A stretch of 64,000 nt of DNA. It comes from Acidobacteriota bacterium. GTDB taxonomy: Bacteria > Acidobacteriota > UBA890 > WLXD01. Location of the stretch: the NCBI GenBank assembly GCA_012103255.1, contig WLXD01000001.1, positions 186,001 through 250,000 on the forward strand, given 5' to 3'. The position numbers and the translations under genes were made by a program. How positions within the stretch are numbered: position 1 is the first letter of the stretch; each line of letters begins with the position of its first letter. Under the pieces are notes generated by a model. That model had not been told where the DNA came from. It saw nothing but the letters and a program-made list of their open reading frames with translations, and searched no databases. Positions 27,215 through 35,893 of this stretch are shown here, piece after piece.

Positions 27215-28651
27215 ATGACCGAACGATACGAACTCGCGCCCGGCCTCGAAGTGTCTCGGGTGATCACGGGACTCTGGCAGATCGCAGACCTGGAGCGCGA
27301 CGGAAGCGAGGTCGACCCCGCTACGGCGGCCGCCGCGATGCAGCCATACGTCGACGCCGGTTTCACGACATTCGATATGGCAGATCACTACGGCTCGGCC
27401 GAAGTGATCGTCGGGCACTACTCCGGCGACACACCCGTCCAGGCACTCACCAAGTGGGTTCCATCACCGGGACCGCTAGACCGCGAGACGGTGCGCGCTG
27501 CGGTACAGACCGCGCTGGATCGACTCCAGACCGACCGGCTTGACCATCTGCAGTTTCACTCCTGGAACTACTGGGATCCCAGCTACCTCGACGGCCTTGC
27601 CTACCTGGCCGAACTGCAAGAGGAAGGTGTTATCGGGCAACTCGGGATGACCAACACCGATGCTGCGCACATGCGGATGTTGCTGCACAGCGGGGTCCCA
27701 GTGGTCTCCGACCAGGTCTGCTATTCGCTGCTCGACCGCCGACCGCAGCATGGCCTTGCCGACCTGACCGCGGATCACGACATGAGTCTTCTCGCCTACG
27801 GCACGCTGGCTGGCGGCTTCCTCACCGACCGCTGGCTCGACCAACCTGAGCCCGGCGAACTCGAGACCTGGTCGCGGATGAAGTACAAGCGCTTCATCGA
27901 TGCGGCGGGCGGCTGGGCAGGGTTGCAGCGCGTGCTGCGTGCCGCGCGAACGGTCGCCGATCGGCACCACATGACCATCGCCAACGTCGCGTCCCGGTAC
28001 GTTCTCGACCAGCCGGGAGTCGCCGCCATCATCATCGGCGCTCGGCTCGGCCAGAGCGCCCATGTCGAGGAGACCGCGCGACTGTTCGAATTCGCTCTCG
28101 ATGCCGCGGATCTCGAGGAGCTCAACGCGGCGGCGGACTCACTTGATCCGATCCCGGGCGATAGCGGAGACGAGTACCGGCGGCCGCCCTTCCTGACTGC
28201 GTCGGGAGACCTGAGTCATCACGTGGAAGGGTTTCCACCGGCGTACGACGTGCAACGCCGCAGCGCTGGCGGCGAACAGGTGCTCACCGGAACGATCTGG
28301 GAGGACATCGCTGGATTCAGCCGCGCCGTGCGCCGCGGAAACCGTGTCTGGATCTCCGGCACAACGGCGACCCATGGCGACCGGCTGATCGGGGGAGAAG
28401 ACCTCGAGGCACAGACTCACTTCATCATCGACAAGATCGAGGGAGCACTGCAGTCGGTGGGCGGTCGCCTCGAAGACATCGTGCGGACACGTGTCTACAT
28501 CCGCAACGAGGAAGACTGGGAGCCCGTGTCGCGGGCCCACGGCGCTCGATTCGCGGCGATCCAGCCCGCCAATACTCTCGTCCAGGCGACCCCGATTGGT
28601 GATGGGTATCTGGTGGAAATCGACGCTGACGCCGTTCTGTCCGACGACTGA
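27215..28651 (+). CDS. Aldo/keto reductase fused to a C-terminal RidA-like domain
   Basis: This is a 478-aa fusion. Residues 1-310 form an aldo/keto reductase barrel with the catalytic tetrad visible as D54, Y59 (TFDMADHYG), K80 (ALTK) and H115 (LQFHSW), and a cofactor segment near VAAIIIGARLGQ (269-280). Residues about 355-478 form a RidA/YjgF domain (GNRVWISGTTATHGDRL, IVRTRVYIRNEEDWE). In canonical RidA the active-site Arg lies in a PARS motif; here the aligned segment is PANT, so classical enamine/imine deaminase activity may be lost. The start is 3 bases after the permease stop, in the same operon. A reductase plus imine-handling domain would suit amine or amino-acid-derived carbonyl metabolism; this is inference. 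Confidence 0.88.
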   Translation: MTERYELAPGLEVSRVITGLWQIADLERDGSEVDPATAAAAMQPYVDAGFTTFDMADHYGSAEVIVGHYSGDTPVQALTKWVPSPGPLDRETVRAAVQTALDRLQTDRLDHLQFHSWNYWDPSYLDGLAYLAELQEEGVIGQLGMTNTDAAHMRMLLHSGVPVVSDQVCYSLLDRRPQHGLADLTADHDMSLLAYGTLAGGFLTDRWLDQPEPGELETWSRMKYKRFIDAAGGWAGLQRVLRAARTVADRHHMTIANVASRYVLDQPGVAAIIIGARLGQSAHVEETARLFEFALDAADLEELNAAADSLDPIPGDSGDEYRRPPFLTASGDLSHHVEGFPPAYDVQRRSAGGEQVLTGTIWEDIAGFSRAVRRGNRVWISGTTATHGDRLIGGEDLEAQTHFIIDKIEGALQSVGGRLEDIVRTRVYIRNEEDWEPVSRAHGARFAAIQPANTLVQATPIGDGYLVEIDADAVLSDD

Positions 28652-28665
28652 CCGAGGAGAGCACC

Positions 28666-29739
28666 ATGGCCCGTACCGCAACCCTGATGCTGGCGTTTCT
28701 GGGTCTCACCAGCGCCAGCGGCGTCTCCTTCGCGCAGGAGTCGCTCGACGTCCTCATCAACGAAGCGCTCGGTGTCCGGGTCGAAACGCGAGCTGCCGCT
28801 CAGTACGCGGCCGCGGCCGAGAGGTTCTCGGACCTGCTCATTCGGCTGTCGGTCATCGACATCGATTCGCTCGGACTCGACGATCAGGTCGACTACGAAC
28901 TGTTGCGCGGTCACCTGCGCACACGGATTTTCGAGTATTCGGAGATCGAACTCTTCCGCATGCAGCCGGTGTCGTACTTCGCGCTCGGCGCCACCAACCG
29001 ACTGTTCACTCGCCCGGGAGCGATTCCCGATTCCGGGGTGCGCCGAGCCCTCGCCGAGCTTCGTCGTCTGCCCACGATCCTGGCCAATGGCGAAACCAAT
29101 CTCACGCGCCCGGCGCGGACCTGGACCGAGAACGCAATCTACCAGGCCTACTACGCCCGCATGCTTCTGCAGGATTACCTGCCCGAAGCCGTGGTGGATT
29201 CGCCGGAACTCAAGCAAGAACTTCTGGCTGCGGGCGCGGCCGCCCTCGCCGCCGTCGACCGGTACGAGACTTTCCTGCGCGATGAACTCCTGCCGCGCTC
29301 CGATCGTTCACCGGCCTGGAGTCCCGAGGAGATCGAGGTCTACCAGTTCGAGCACGAGTTCCTGCCGCACTGGGACGTCGACTCGATGCTGCGCCTCGCC
29401 GAGGACGACGAGCGCGAGACGATGGCCGCCATGGAGGCGCTCGCGAAGAAAATCCACCCAAGTGGCGACCTCGCGACCGTCTGGGAGGTCATGAAGGAAG
29501 AAGCCCCACCTGGGCGGGCGTATTGCCCATGGCCCAGCGTTTTGTGGACCTTGCTTCGGATTGGTTGCTCAATGAGGGCAGCCACGTGGTGTCGATTCCT
29601 GACTACATCGACTATGGCGCCCGTATCACCGCCCCCATGGCGCGGCGCACGCTGTCTTTCGGTGGAGCCACTGGTGGGCCGACGGTGGCTGGCCGGCAGT
29701 CCGGGTACTACATCCTCACACCGCTCGAGGATCGGCTGA
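28666..29739 (+). CDS. DUF885 peptidase-like protein, N-terminal part, frameshifted
   Basis: This begins with a signal peptide (TLMLAFLGLTSASGVSFAQ) after a clear GAGGAG site. It continues with DUF885-type helical sequence (DLLIRLSVIDIDSLGLDDQ, LLRGHLRTRIFEYSE) up to about residue 283, near base 29515. The frame then reads YCPWPSVLW and nonsense up to 29739, while the family sequence continues in the neighbouring frame. One missing base between about 29505 and 29520 (C- and G-rich runs) accounts for it. It is the last gene of the MarR operon. Confidence 0.8.
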   Translation: MARTATLMLAFLGLTSASGVSFAQESLDVLINEALGVRVETRAAAQYAAAAERFSDLLIRLSVIDIDSLGLDDQVDYELLRGHLRTRIFEYSEIELFRMQPVSYFALGATNRLFTRPGAIPDSGVRRALAELRRLPTILANGETNLTRPARTWTENAIYQAYYARMLLQDYLPEAVVDSPELKQELLAAGAAALAAVDRYETFLRDELLPRSDRSPAWSPEEIEVYQFEHEFLPHWDVDSMLRLAEDDERETMAAMEALAKKIHPSGDLATVWEVMKEEAPPGRAYCPWPSVLWTLLRIGCSMRAATWCRFLTTSTMAPVSPPPWRGARCLSVEPLVGRRWLAGSPGTTSSHRSRIG

Positions 29740-30323
29740 CGGACGACGAAAAGGCGAGCCGCATCAAGTCGTACAACCCCTACTGGACACACGTGATCTC
29801 GTACCACGAGTGGCTCGGCCACAACGTGCAGATCGCAGCGGCCAACGAGAACGTAACGCGACCCATGCGCCGTGCTTTCGGCAGCATCTACCACAGCCAG
29901 GCCTGGTCCTTCTATCTGGAGAAGCTCCTCGAGGACGAGGGCTACTACGAGGACCGTCTCGACTACACCTCGGCACTGAAGACGCGGATGGCGCGACTGC
30001 AGATGCGGATGTGGCGAGTGCAACGCATCCTCACCAAGCTACGCATGGCGAAGGACGAGATGACGTTCGATCAGGCGGTGCAGGCCTACGTCGACAAGAT
30101 CGGCATGGAGCCGACGAACGCGTTCATAGAGGTGCAACGTGACTCGCAAAGCCCGTCGCCGCCGGCCAGGGAGATCATCGGCGAGCGCGAGATTCTGACG
30201 CTACGCGACGAATATGCGCGCCGGATGGGTGACCACTACACGCTCAAGCGATTCAACGACACGTTGATCTCGTACGGTGGCCTGCCGTTCAGGCACATCC
30301 GACGCCTGATGTTCAGGGACTGA
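29523..30323 (+). CDS. DUF885 peptidase-like protein, C-terminal catalytic part, frameshifted
   Basis: This is the continuation of the preceding gene. It holds the putative zinc motif HEWLGHNVQ (compare HEGxPGH in other DUF885 proteins) after YWTHVISY, then the conserved SQAWSFYLEKLLEDEGYYED segment and YALKRF-like C-terminal residues. DUF885 proteins are predicted metallopeptidases of the thermolysin-like clan. Translation from TTG 29523 without the N-terminal part would lack a signal peptide, so the two parts are best read as one gene of about 550 residues. Confidence 0.8.
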   Translation: MPMAQRFVDLASDWLLNEGSHVVSIPDYIDYGARITAPMARRTLSFGGATGGPTVAGRQSGYYILTPLEDRLTDDEKASRIKSYNPYWTHVISYHEWLGHNVQIAAANENVTRPMRRAFGSIYHSQAWSFYLEKLLEDEGYYEDRLDYTSALKTRMARLQMRMWRVQRILTKLRMAKDEMTFDQAVQAYVDKIGMEPTNAFIEVQRDSQSPSPPAREIIGEREILTLRDEYARRMGDHYTLKRFNDTLISYGGLPFRHIRRLMFRD

Positions 30324-30326
30324 TGC

Positions 30327-30854
30327 CTACTCGTTGAGGGCTCCGAGTGCGGCCCACGGCACGAGTTCCACGAACGTCGCGAGCATGTCGCCGTCGCCGC
30401 GATTGGTAGTGATCTTCACCACCAGATGCTCGTTGAACGCCGTTGCCTCGCACGCCGAGTCGCCCTGGTCCACGACCGTCCAACCAGTCCAACCATCGTT
30501 GTCGATGGTCGCGAATTGTTTATCCGGATTGGACGAGTTCATCTGATCCAACATCATCTGGTTCTGGAACATCATGCCGGCGCTCTGAGAAGCCGCGACC
30601 ATCGCCGGCGTCCCGATGATCTGGAGTTCCACCTCGGCGCCGTCGCTGTTCGTGAAGACCCGGCTGACCTGCGCCACGTCGTTTCCCATAGCCGAAGTCT
30701 GGATCTGCTCGCCGTCGGACGAACTCCAACCACTCGGAGCCGCTGGAAGGTGTTCGGCAAGCGCTGCTGCGCTGGTCGTTTGCTGTGCGGCCACGGGCAA
30801 CACCAGCGCAGTCGTAGCGGCGGCGACGATCGAACGCAGGAAGGACGTACGCAT
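30327..30854 (-). CDS. Secreted protein of unknown function
   Basis: This 175-aa protein has a signal peptide (FLRSIVAAATTALVLPVAAQ). The mature protein contains AAPSGWSSSDGEQIQTS, a Met/Gln/Asn-rich helix (MMFQNQMMLDQMNSSN), and strands ending in VVKITTNRGDGDMLATFVE. It resembles small periplasmic proteins that start with a PxGW element, but I cannot name a family. AGGAG stands 8 bases before the ATG. It lies 31 bases downstream of the phosphodiesterase gene in the same direction and may be co-transcribed. Confidence 0.7.
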   Translation of the reverse strand: MRTSFLRSIVAAATTALVLPVAAQQTTSAAALAEHLPAAPSGWSSSDGEQIQTSAMGNDVAQVSRVFTNSDGAEVELQIIGTPAMVAASQSAGMMFQNQMMLDQMNSSNPDKQFATIDNDGWTGWTVVDQGDSACEATAFNEHLVVKITTNRGDGDMLATFVELVPWAALGALNE

Positions 30855-30885
30855 CACAGGACTCCTTGAATGGGTCGGCAAGCAC

Positions 30886-32130
30886 TCAGCGACGGACGAT
30901 GCCATCGAGGCGCGCCGGATTTCCGTCGTTTGGCGCGGGATCGACGCGCAGAGCATGGGCCAGGATGTTGTAGATGTCCACGCCGGGCAATCGAGCGACT
31001 GTGGCATCCGAGACAAACGCGGGACCCGCAGCGATGAACACGCCGTGCATGTCTTCGTGACTGGGATCGGCGCCGTGGTGCCCGGCAAGCCAATCACCCG
31101 GTCGGGTCGCCCCGCGCGGACGCACCTCCCAGCCGGGATCCGGTGTTCCGAGGATCGGCCCGAGTCGAGGGTTGTCATACAGGTGGAATTCGGCCGGCGC
31201 CTCCGACGGCCTGAAAATGCGTAGATTGGGGTGCGCGTCGTGCAAGGCGTCGTAAATCATGCCCTCGCGCCCTTCGTCCGGGAAGATCTGCAACAGCGCG
31301 CCGACCTCAAACACCTCATGGGGCCATAGTTCTACGTAGTCCTCGAGCGCGATCATCTGGTCCGACGTATGGGTCGCCATCCCGTGATCCGACACCACCA
31401 CGATATTGGTGCTCTCGAGCGTCCCCTGCGCGTCGAGCCCGTCAAGCAACCGCCCGATCACTATGTCAGCGGCACGAATCGCCTCCAGCGACTCCCACGA
31501 CCCGGGCCCGTACTCGTGTCCCGCAGAGTCCGTTTCTTCGAAATACATGGTGACGAACGTCGGCCGCTCCGCTTCGGGCAGGGCCAGCCACTCCAGAACG
31601 GTGTCCACCCGAGTTTCTGCGGGCACCGAGTCGTCGAAGGGCATCCAGTAGTCCGGCTGCACGCCCTGGATCGGCGCCTCGGAGCCGGGCCAGAAGAATG
31701 AGGCGGTTCGCAGGCCCGCCCGGTTGGCGGTCACCCAGATCGGTTCTCCGCCCCACCACCGCGAATTCCGCACCTCATCGCGGAACCGCAGCGCAAACGG
31801 CTCGGGCCAACGCGGGTCGCGGATGTTGTTCGACACGATGCCGTGGTGCCCGGGGTGCAGCCCGGTGACAATCGAGTAATGGGATGGGAACGTCTTGCTC
31901 GGGAAGACCGGGATCATGCCTTCGGCGCGCACGCCCGCCGTCATGATCCGGTCGAGCGCCGGAGTATCCGTGAGATCCGGATAGTCCCAGCGGAAACCGT
32001 CGAGCGAGATCAGCACGAGGGGCGATCGATCGCTCAACGAGGGAACAGAATCTTCGGACGGATCGGACGCGCCACACGCGAGGGTCGTGAAGACCACGGC
32101 GATGGCGACGAAACGGGATGCGAGTTTCAT
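30886..32130 (-). CDS. NPP-type nucleotide pyrophosphatase/phosphodiesterase lipoprotein (alkaline phosphatase superfamily)
   Basis: This 414-aa protein has a lipoprotein signal peptide with lipobox TTLAC (Cys19), so it is envelope-anchored. It carries the full two-zinc set of the NPP family: D44 (ISLDGFRWD), nucleophile T80 (FPSKTFPSH), D201 and H205 (EETDSAGHEYGP), D248 and H249 (VVSDHGMA), and a later His in LAGHHGADPSHEDMHG. Such enzymes hydrolyse nucleotide pyrophosphates or phosphodiesters outside the cytoplasm. It sits 49 bases after the metallo-beta-lactamase-fold gene, so they are probably one operon. Confidence 0.93.
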   Translation of the reverse strand: MKLASRFVAIAVVFTTLACGASDPSEDSVPSLSDRSPLVLISLDGFRWDYPDLTDTPALDRIMTAGVRAEGMIPVFPSKTFPSHYSIVTGLHPGHHGIVSNNIRDPRWPEPFALRFRDEVRNSRWWGGEPIWVTANRAGLRTASFFWPGSEAPIQGVQPDYWMPFDDSVPAETRVDTVLEWLALPEAERPTFVTMYFEETDSAGHEYGPGSWESLEAIRAADIVIGRLLDGLDAQGTLESTNIVVVSDHGMATHTSDQMIALEDYVELWPHEVFEVGALLQIFPDEGREGMIYDALHDAHPNLRIFRPSEAPAEFHLYDNPRLGPILGTPDPGWEVRPRGATRPGDWLAGHHGADPSHEDMHGVFIAAGPAFVSDATVARLPGVDIYNILAHALRVDPAPNDGNPARLDGIVRR

Positions 32131-32179
32131 CCGCTCGTTGTATCAGAAGCGCCACGACTCCGCGGCGGGCGCACCCGGT

Positions 32180-33691
32180 TCAGCGGATCCGAAAGGTGCT
32201 ATTCGGGCTCGGCACATGGATGCCGTCACCGCGAGGAACGTCTTCGTTTGCGGTGTGGTGATACACGACCACCAGCTCCGCATCGATCTCCTGGCCCGCG
32301 GCGAGCACCTCCCGGAGGAGCCAAGGCGTCACGAATGCCGCGTCGAGCTCCGTCGCCGCTAGCAACGCGCTGGGGTCCTCGGTATCACCGGTGAAGTGGA
32401 GTCGACGACCGCCCCATTCCACCGTGTACGAGCAGTGGGCCGCTTCGGGTGCATGTGCGGTCTCGACGGGGTGAATCACCAGCCCCCCAAGCCGGATCGA
32501 TTCGCCCCAGGGAGCCACTCGGGCCGCATCCAACCCCTCGGCGATTTCCGGCGGCGCCACCAGCGTCAGGCCGGTGCGCTCGAACAACTCCCGACTCCAG
32601 TGGTCATCGTGCGCGTGGGTAATCAGCGCCACGCCCTTCGATGCGGCGGCCACATGTGCCGCGTCGTATTCCATGTACCCATAGGCGCCGGACACGTACG
32701 GGAAGTCGCTATAGAGGGTGTCGAAGCCATCGCTGATCTTGAGCGATGCGTTGCCGAGAAAATCGACGTTCGGCGGCAGCGGGCCGTCGACCAGCCTATT
32801 CACGGCGCCGCTCACCGTTTCCCAGTCCATATCGTAATAGTCGAACTCCAACGGCTTGCGGAGGCGTTCCTCAATGGCGAGCAGATCGTCGCGATTGGGC
32901 GAAACACCGCGCTCCGCGCGACCCCAGGGCGACGTCGTGACCGCAGCCGGCACCGTAACGATCGACTTGCTCGCCTCGGCCACGGTAACGGAGCTGCCAT
33001 CTTCGCTCGACGCGGTGCGCACCCTGCGAATATCGGCAAGACCGATCACCGCGAACAGAGCCCCAAGAGAGCCGGTCAGCGGTCGCACCTTCGACCCGCT
33101 GATTTCGTCCATGAAGATCTGGTCGCCCATGTCCATCAGGCGGTACGAGATCGTGCTCTCGTTGTGCACCAGCACCGGCGGCTCGGACAGGTGATCCTCG
33201 TAGCTGAAGTTCTTGGCGCGATCCGGCCTCGCCTCGAACTCAAGCCGCACGTTCATGGCGACTTCCGGCTCTCGACCGATTTTCACGCGCTCGATCACTG
33301 CATCGGCGCGGATATCGAGCGTCACGTTCTGGCCGTGCTCGCGCATCAACAACAGGTACTGCGGCAGCTCCTCTTCTTCGAGTCCCGAGTACTCCAGGAA
33401 AGCCTGGAACCAGTCTTCGCTCGAGATGGACAGGATCTGGGTGCCCCGGTCGCGGGCGGCACGCGCCAGCCGCACGTACACCGCGGCCTGGAACCGCCCG
33501 CTGTTGGTGGTGGTGGCGGCGTCATAGCCCACCTCGGGCAACATCGCCTCCACAAGCTCCGCAAGAGGCACCTGAACAACCCGCTCGCTGGCCTGGACCG
33601 ACTGCGTGACGGCGTGAGCGCTCGCCGCCGCGCCCAGAAGCAGAGGCAACAGCAGAACGAAACTTGGTTGGACTCGCGGTCTGGACGGCAT
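32180..33691 (-). CDS. Secreted protein with unknown N-terminal region and C-terminal metallo-beta-lactamase fold
   Basis: This 503-aa protein has a signal peptide (FVLLLPLLLGAAASAHA). Residues ~30-300 show mixed alpha/beta sequence that I do not recognise (for example LEYSGLEEEELPQYLLLMRE and the repeated VRLEFEARPD strand pattern). Residues ~310-503 are a UlaG-like metallo-beta-lactamase fold: the metal motif THAHDDHW (H359, H361, D363, H364), a His in HCSYTVEWGGRRLHFTGDT with the GDT Asp at about 436, and a final His pair in VVVYHH. The catalytic end looks intact. Its substrate is unknown, and the N-terminal part may bind substrate or membrane. Confidence 0.8.
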   Translation of the reverse strand: MPSRPRVQPSFVLLLPLLLGAAASAHAVTQSVQASERVVQVPLAELVEAMLPEVGYDAATTTNSGRFQAAVYVRLARAARDRGTQILSISSEDWFQAFLEYSGLEEEELPQYLLLMREHGQNVTLDIRADAVIERVKIGREPEVAMNVRLEFEARPDRAKNFSYEDHLSEPPVLVHNESTISYRLMDMGDQIFMDEISGSKVRPLTGSLGALFAVIGLADIRRVRTASSEDGSSVTVAEASKSIVTVPAAVTTSPWGRAERGVSPNRDDLLAIEERLRKPLEFDYYDMDWETVSGAVNRLVDGPLPPNVDFLGNASLKISDGFDTLYSDFPYVSGAYGYMEYDAAHVAAASKGVALITHAHDDHWSRELFERTGLTLVAPPEIAEGLDAARVAPWGESIRLGGLVIHPVETAHAPEAAHCSYTVEWGGRRLHFTGDTEDPSALLAATELDAAFVTPWLLREVLAAGQEIDAELVVVYHHTANEDVPRGDGIHVPSPNSTFRIR

Positions 33692-33784
33692 GGTGCGGTT
33701 ATTGTGACCGCAGGCCCGGCGCGCCGCACGTCGAAATCACGTGGAATGGAGCTTCCCGACCCGTTGTCCAAGCCCTGAACCCTG

Positions 33785-34381
33785 TTGACCCCCGATTCCG
33801 TATCCGACCATCGATCTCGCGACCTCGAACTCGTGCGCCAGGCGCGCGACGGGGACGAACGTGCGTTTCGCGAGATCGTAGAGACTTATGAGGGCGCCGT
33901 GGCTGCGACGGTAATCGGCATGCTTGGCCCAGGCGGTACCGCCGACGACGTCGGCCAGGAAGTCTTCGTACGCTTCTGGCGTTCGCTCGGCAACTTCCGT
34001 GGCGACGCGGCACTCAAGACCTACCTCACACGCATCGCGATCAACCTTTCGCTCAACGAGTTGAAGCGACGAAAGCGCTTCCTCGATCGGTTCATCAGTC
34101 GCGATCGTGAGGGTGACGACGCGCCGCTCATCGAACCCGCTACGGATGGCACGGCAACCGTTGACCGCCGCGACACCCGGGCCTCGGTGCAAGCAGCCGT
34201 TCGTCGACTGAAACCGGAGCACCGCGCGGTGGTGGTGCTGCGCATGATCGAAGGACACGACACCAACACCACCGCCGAAATGCTCGATGTGCGGCCGGGC
34301 ACGGTAATGTCTCGCCTGTCGCGGGCCATGCAGGCGCTGAAGCCACTGCTGGCCGACCACGTGGAGAAGGGCGATGACTGA
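33785..34381 (+). CDS. ECF-type RNA polymerase sigma factor
   Basis: This 198-aa protein has sigma region 2 (AFREIVETYEGAVAAT, DDVGQEVFVRFWRSLGNFRG, AINLSLNELKRRKRF) and region 4 (LKPEHRAVVVLRMIEGHDTN, VRPGTVMSRLSRAMQALK). The start is a TTG with no clear ribosome-binding site; no better start is visible without losing region 2. It overlaps the following small membrane protein by 8 bases (ATGACTGA), the standard sigma/anti-sigma arrangement. It probably answers to an envelope or metal stress. Confidence 0.93.
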   Translation: MTPDSVSDHRSRDLELVRQARDGDERAFREIVETYEGAVAATVIGMLGPGGTADDVGQEVFVRFWRSLGNFRGDAALKTYLTRIAINLSLNELKRRKRFLDRFISRDREGDDAPLIEPATDGTATVDRRDTRASVQAAVRRLKPEHRAVVVLRMIEGHDTNTTAEMLDVRPGTVMSRLSRAMQALKPLLADHVEKGDD

Positions 34382-34697
34382 GCACGACCTCCAACTCGAA
34401 CAGTTGCTGCGCGACAAGGGCCGCTCCAACTTCGGTCCGGGCTTCGCCGACCGCGTGATGCGCCGTGTCGAGGAAGAGCCCGTCGGTTGGATCGACTCCT
34501 TGACGCTGCCGGACTTTGTTCGCTTCGCCGCGGCCGCACTCGTGCTGGCGGTCGCTCTGGCGGTCTTCAGCCTTTCGGGCTCCTCGGAGAGGTCGCAGAC
34601 CGCGCTGGAAGCAGTACTCGGACTCGACCCGGTCACCGCGACATCGATCTACGACGCGCAGGCGTTGATGCCGGCAGCCTCGGAGAGCGCCTCATGA
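34374..34697 (+). CDS. Probable single-span anti-sigma factor
   Basis: This 107-aa protein has an N-terminal cytosolic segment of about 48 residues (LEQLLRDKGRSNFGPGFADR), one membrane span (FAAAALVLAVALAVFSL, about 51-67) and a short periplasmic tail. No zinc-binding HxxxCxxC motif is present. The anti-sigma role is inferred from size, topology and the overlap with the sigma gene. Its stop overlaps the next ATG by 4 bases. Confidence 0.75.
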   Translation: MTEHDLQLEQLLRDKGRSNFGPGFADRVMRRVEEEPVGWIDSLTLPDFVRFAAAALVLAVALAVFSLSGSSERSQTALEAVLGLDPVTATSIYDAQALMPAASESAS

Positions 34698-35089
34698 CAG
34701 CGCGCGGACGCTCATACCTGCTTCTGGGCATCACGCTCCTGATCGGCATGCTGCTTGGTGCGCTTACCGTAGGCGCCCTTGGGCGCGCTCGCGCCGGCAG
34801 GATCGAGGGCATGCGCCATGAAGACCGCTTCGTCCGCGACATGGAACGGATTCTGCGTCCTCGCGACGAAACTCAGGCTGCCGCGATCCGCCCGGTCCTC
34901 GAAGCCACCGCGTCGCGCAATCGCGAGGCCATGGGCGAATTCGACGCTCGGATGCGCGAAGCGCTCGAGACACTCGTGCGCGACCTGGAACCGCACCTCG
35001 ACACCGAACAGCTCGCACGGCTGCAACGCTTCGCCGACCGGCCACCGCCGCCGCGGCGTCCACCGGGCCGACGGCCGCCGCCCCGCTAG
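34694..35089 (+). CDS. CpxP/Spy-like periplasmic sensor protein
   Basis: This 131-aa protein starts with a signal anchor (YLLLGITLLIGMLLGALTVGAL). Long charged helices follow (ERILRPRDETQAAAIRPVLE, MREALETLVRDLEPHLDTEQ) typical of the LTxxQ-type CpxP/Spy/heavy-metal sensor group, then a Pro/Arg-rich C-terminal tail. As third gene of the sigma operon it could be the periplasmic sensor that controls the anti-sigma factor. Its TAG stop shares the CTAG with the stop of the convergent GST gene. Confidence 0.78.
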   Translation: MTARGRSYLLLGITLLIGMLLGALTVGALGRARAGRIEGMRHEDRFVRDMERILRPRDETQAAAIRPVLEATASRNREAMGEFDARMREALETLVRDLEPHLDTEQLARLQRFADRPPPPRRPPGRRPPPR

Positions 35090-35676
35090 TCGCCAGCTGC
35101 GTCGTACGCCATGACGCGGTCCATCCACTCGAGCAGCGCTGGATCGACATCGCTCCGATCGCAGAATCCGTAGCCAATCCCCCGATAGACGACGGGCGCG
35201 GTGGTGACGTCGGCGCCGGTCATCGTGTCGCCGACAAGCCAGTGGCGGCCCCGCAGAGCCGGGGCGAGTTCGTCCAGGGCAGCGCGGAAATCGGCTTGTG
35301 AGGTAGCGAACACCTGCGGATCATCGCCGCCCTCAAGGCGGTGATTCACCACGACTATGAGTGGCCCGAGCACCCGAAACCGCGAAAAAACCTCCCAACC
35401 CTCGATGGCAACGAGGGTTTTTCGATCTCCCGAAAAGAGTCTCGGGGCGGCCGGAAAGTTCGCGTCGAGGTAGCGCAGGATGGCGCCTGAGTCGAAAAGG
35501 ACCACCTCGCCGTGCTTCATCACTGGAGTCAGAGGCTGACCCGTCCACTCCACGATCTGTTGACGCTCGCGTGGATCGATTAACGTGAACGTGTAGTCCG
35601 AGTCCTTATATTTCAACGCGATACGGACTTTCATGTTGTTGGAGGTCTCGAAACCGAAGATCTCGATCGCACTCAT
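35086..35676 (-). CDS. Glutathione S-transferase-family protein
   Basis: This is a 196-aa protein. The N-terminal thioredoxin-like domain (IEIFGFETSNNMKVRIALKY) has the SNN/S region at the catalytic position and the GSH-contact pattern VVLFDSGAILRYLD. The C-terminal helical domain contains LVGDTMTGADVTTAPVVYR, the GST N-capping box. ATG 35676 is preferred over upstream in-frame codons because AGAGAGG lies just before it and the domain begins there. It is cytosolic; its substrate cannot be told. Confidence 0.92.
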   Translation of the reverse strand: MSAIEIFGFETSNNMKVRIALKYKDSDYTFTLIDPRERQQIVEWTGQPLTPVMKHGEVVLFDSGAILRYLDANFPAAPRLFSGDRKTLVAIEGWEVFSRFRVLGPLIVVVNHRLEGGDDPQVFATSQADFRAALDELAPALRGRHWLVGDTMTGADVTTAPVVYRGIGYGFCDRSDVDPALLEWMDRVMAYDAAGD

Positions 35677-35893
35677 ATCTGGCCTCTCTATGACGTCTGT
35701 GACGATGCGACGCGCGGCGCGGTTGTCATGAATGTAGCTCGGCCACGAGTGCCGGACGCCCGTCACGGCTCGACCGATCCCCGGAAATCCCTAGGGCCGC
35801 AAGGGAAAAAAGTGAACCGGGGGGCTCGACATTCCCGCGCCGAGCGGTCAGCCTGTTGCTGGGCTGTTTTTCTAACTTTTCAAAGGGGGCACC

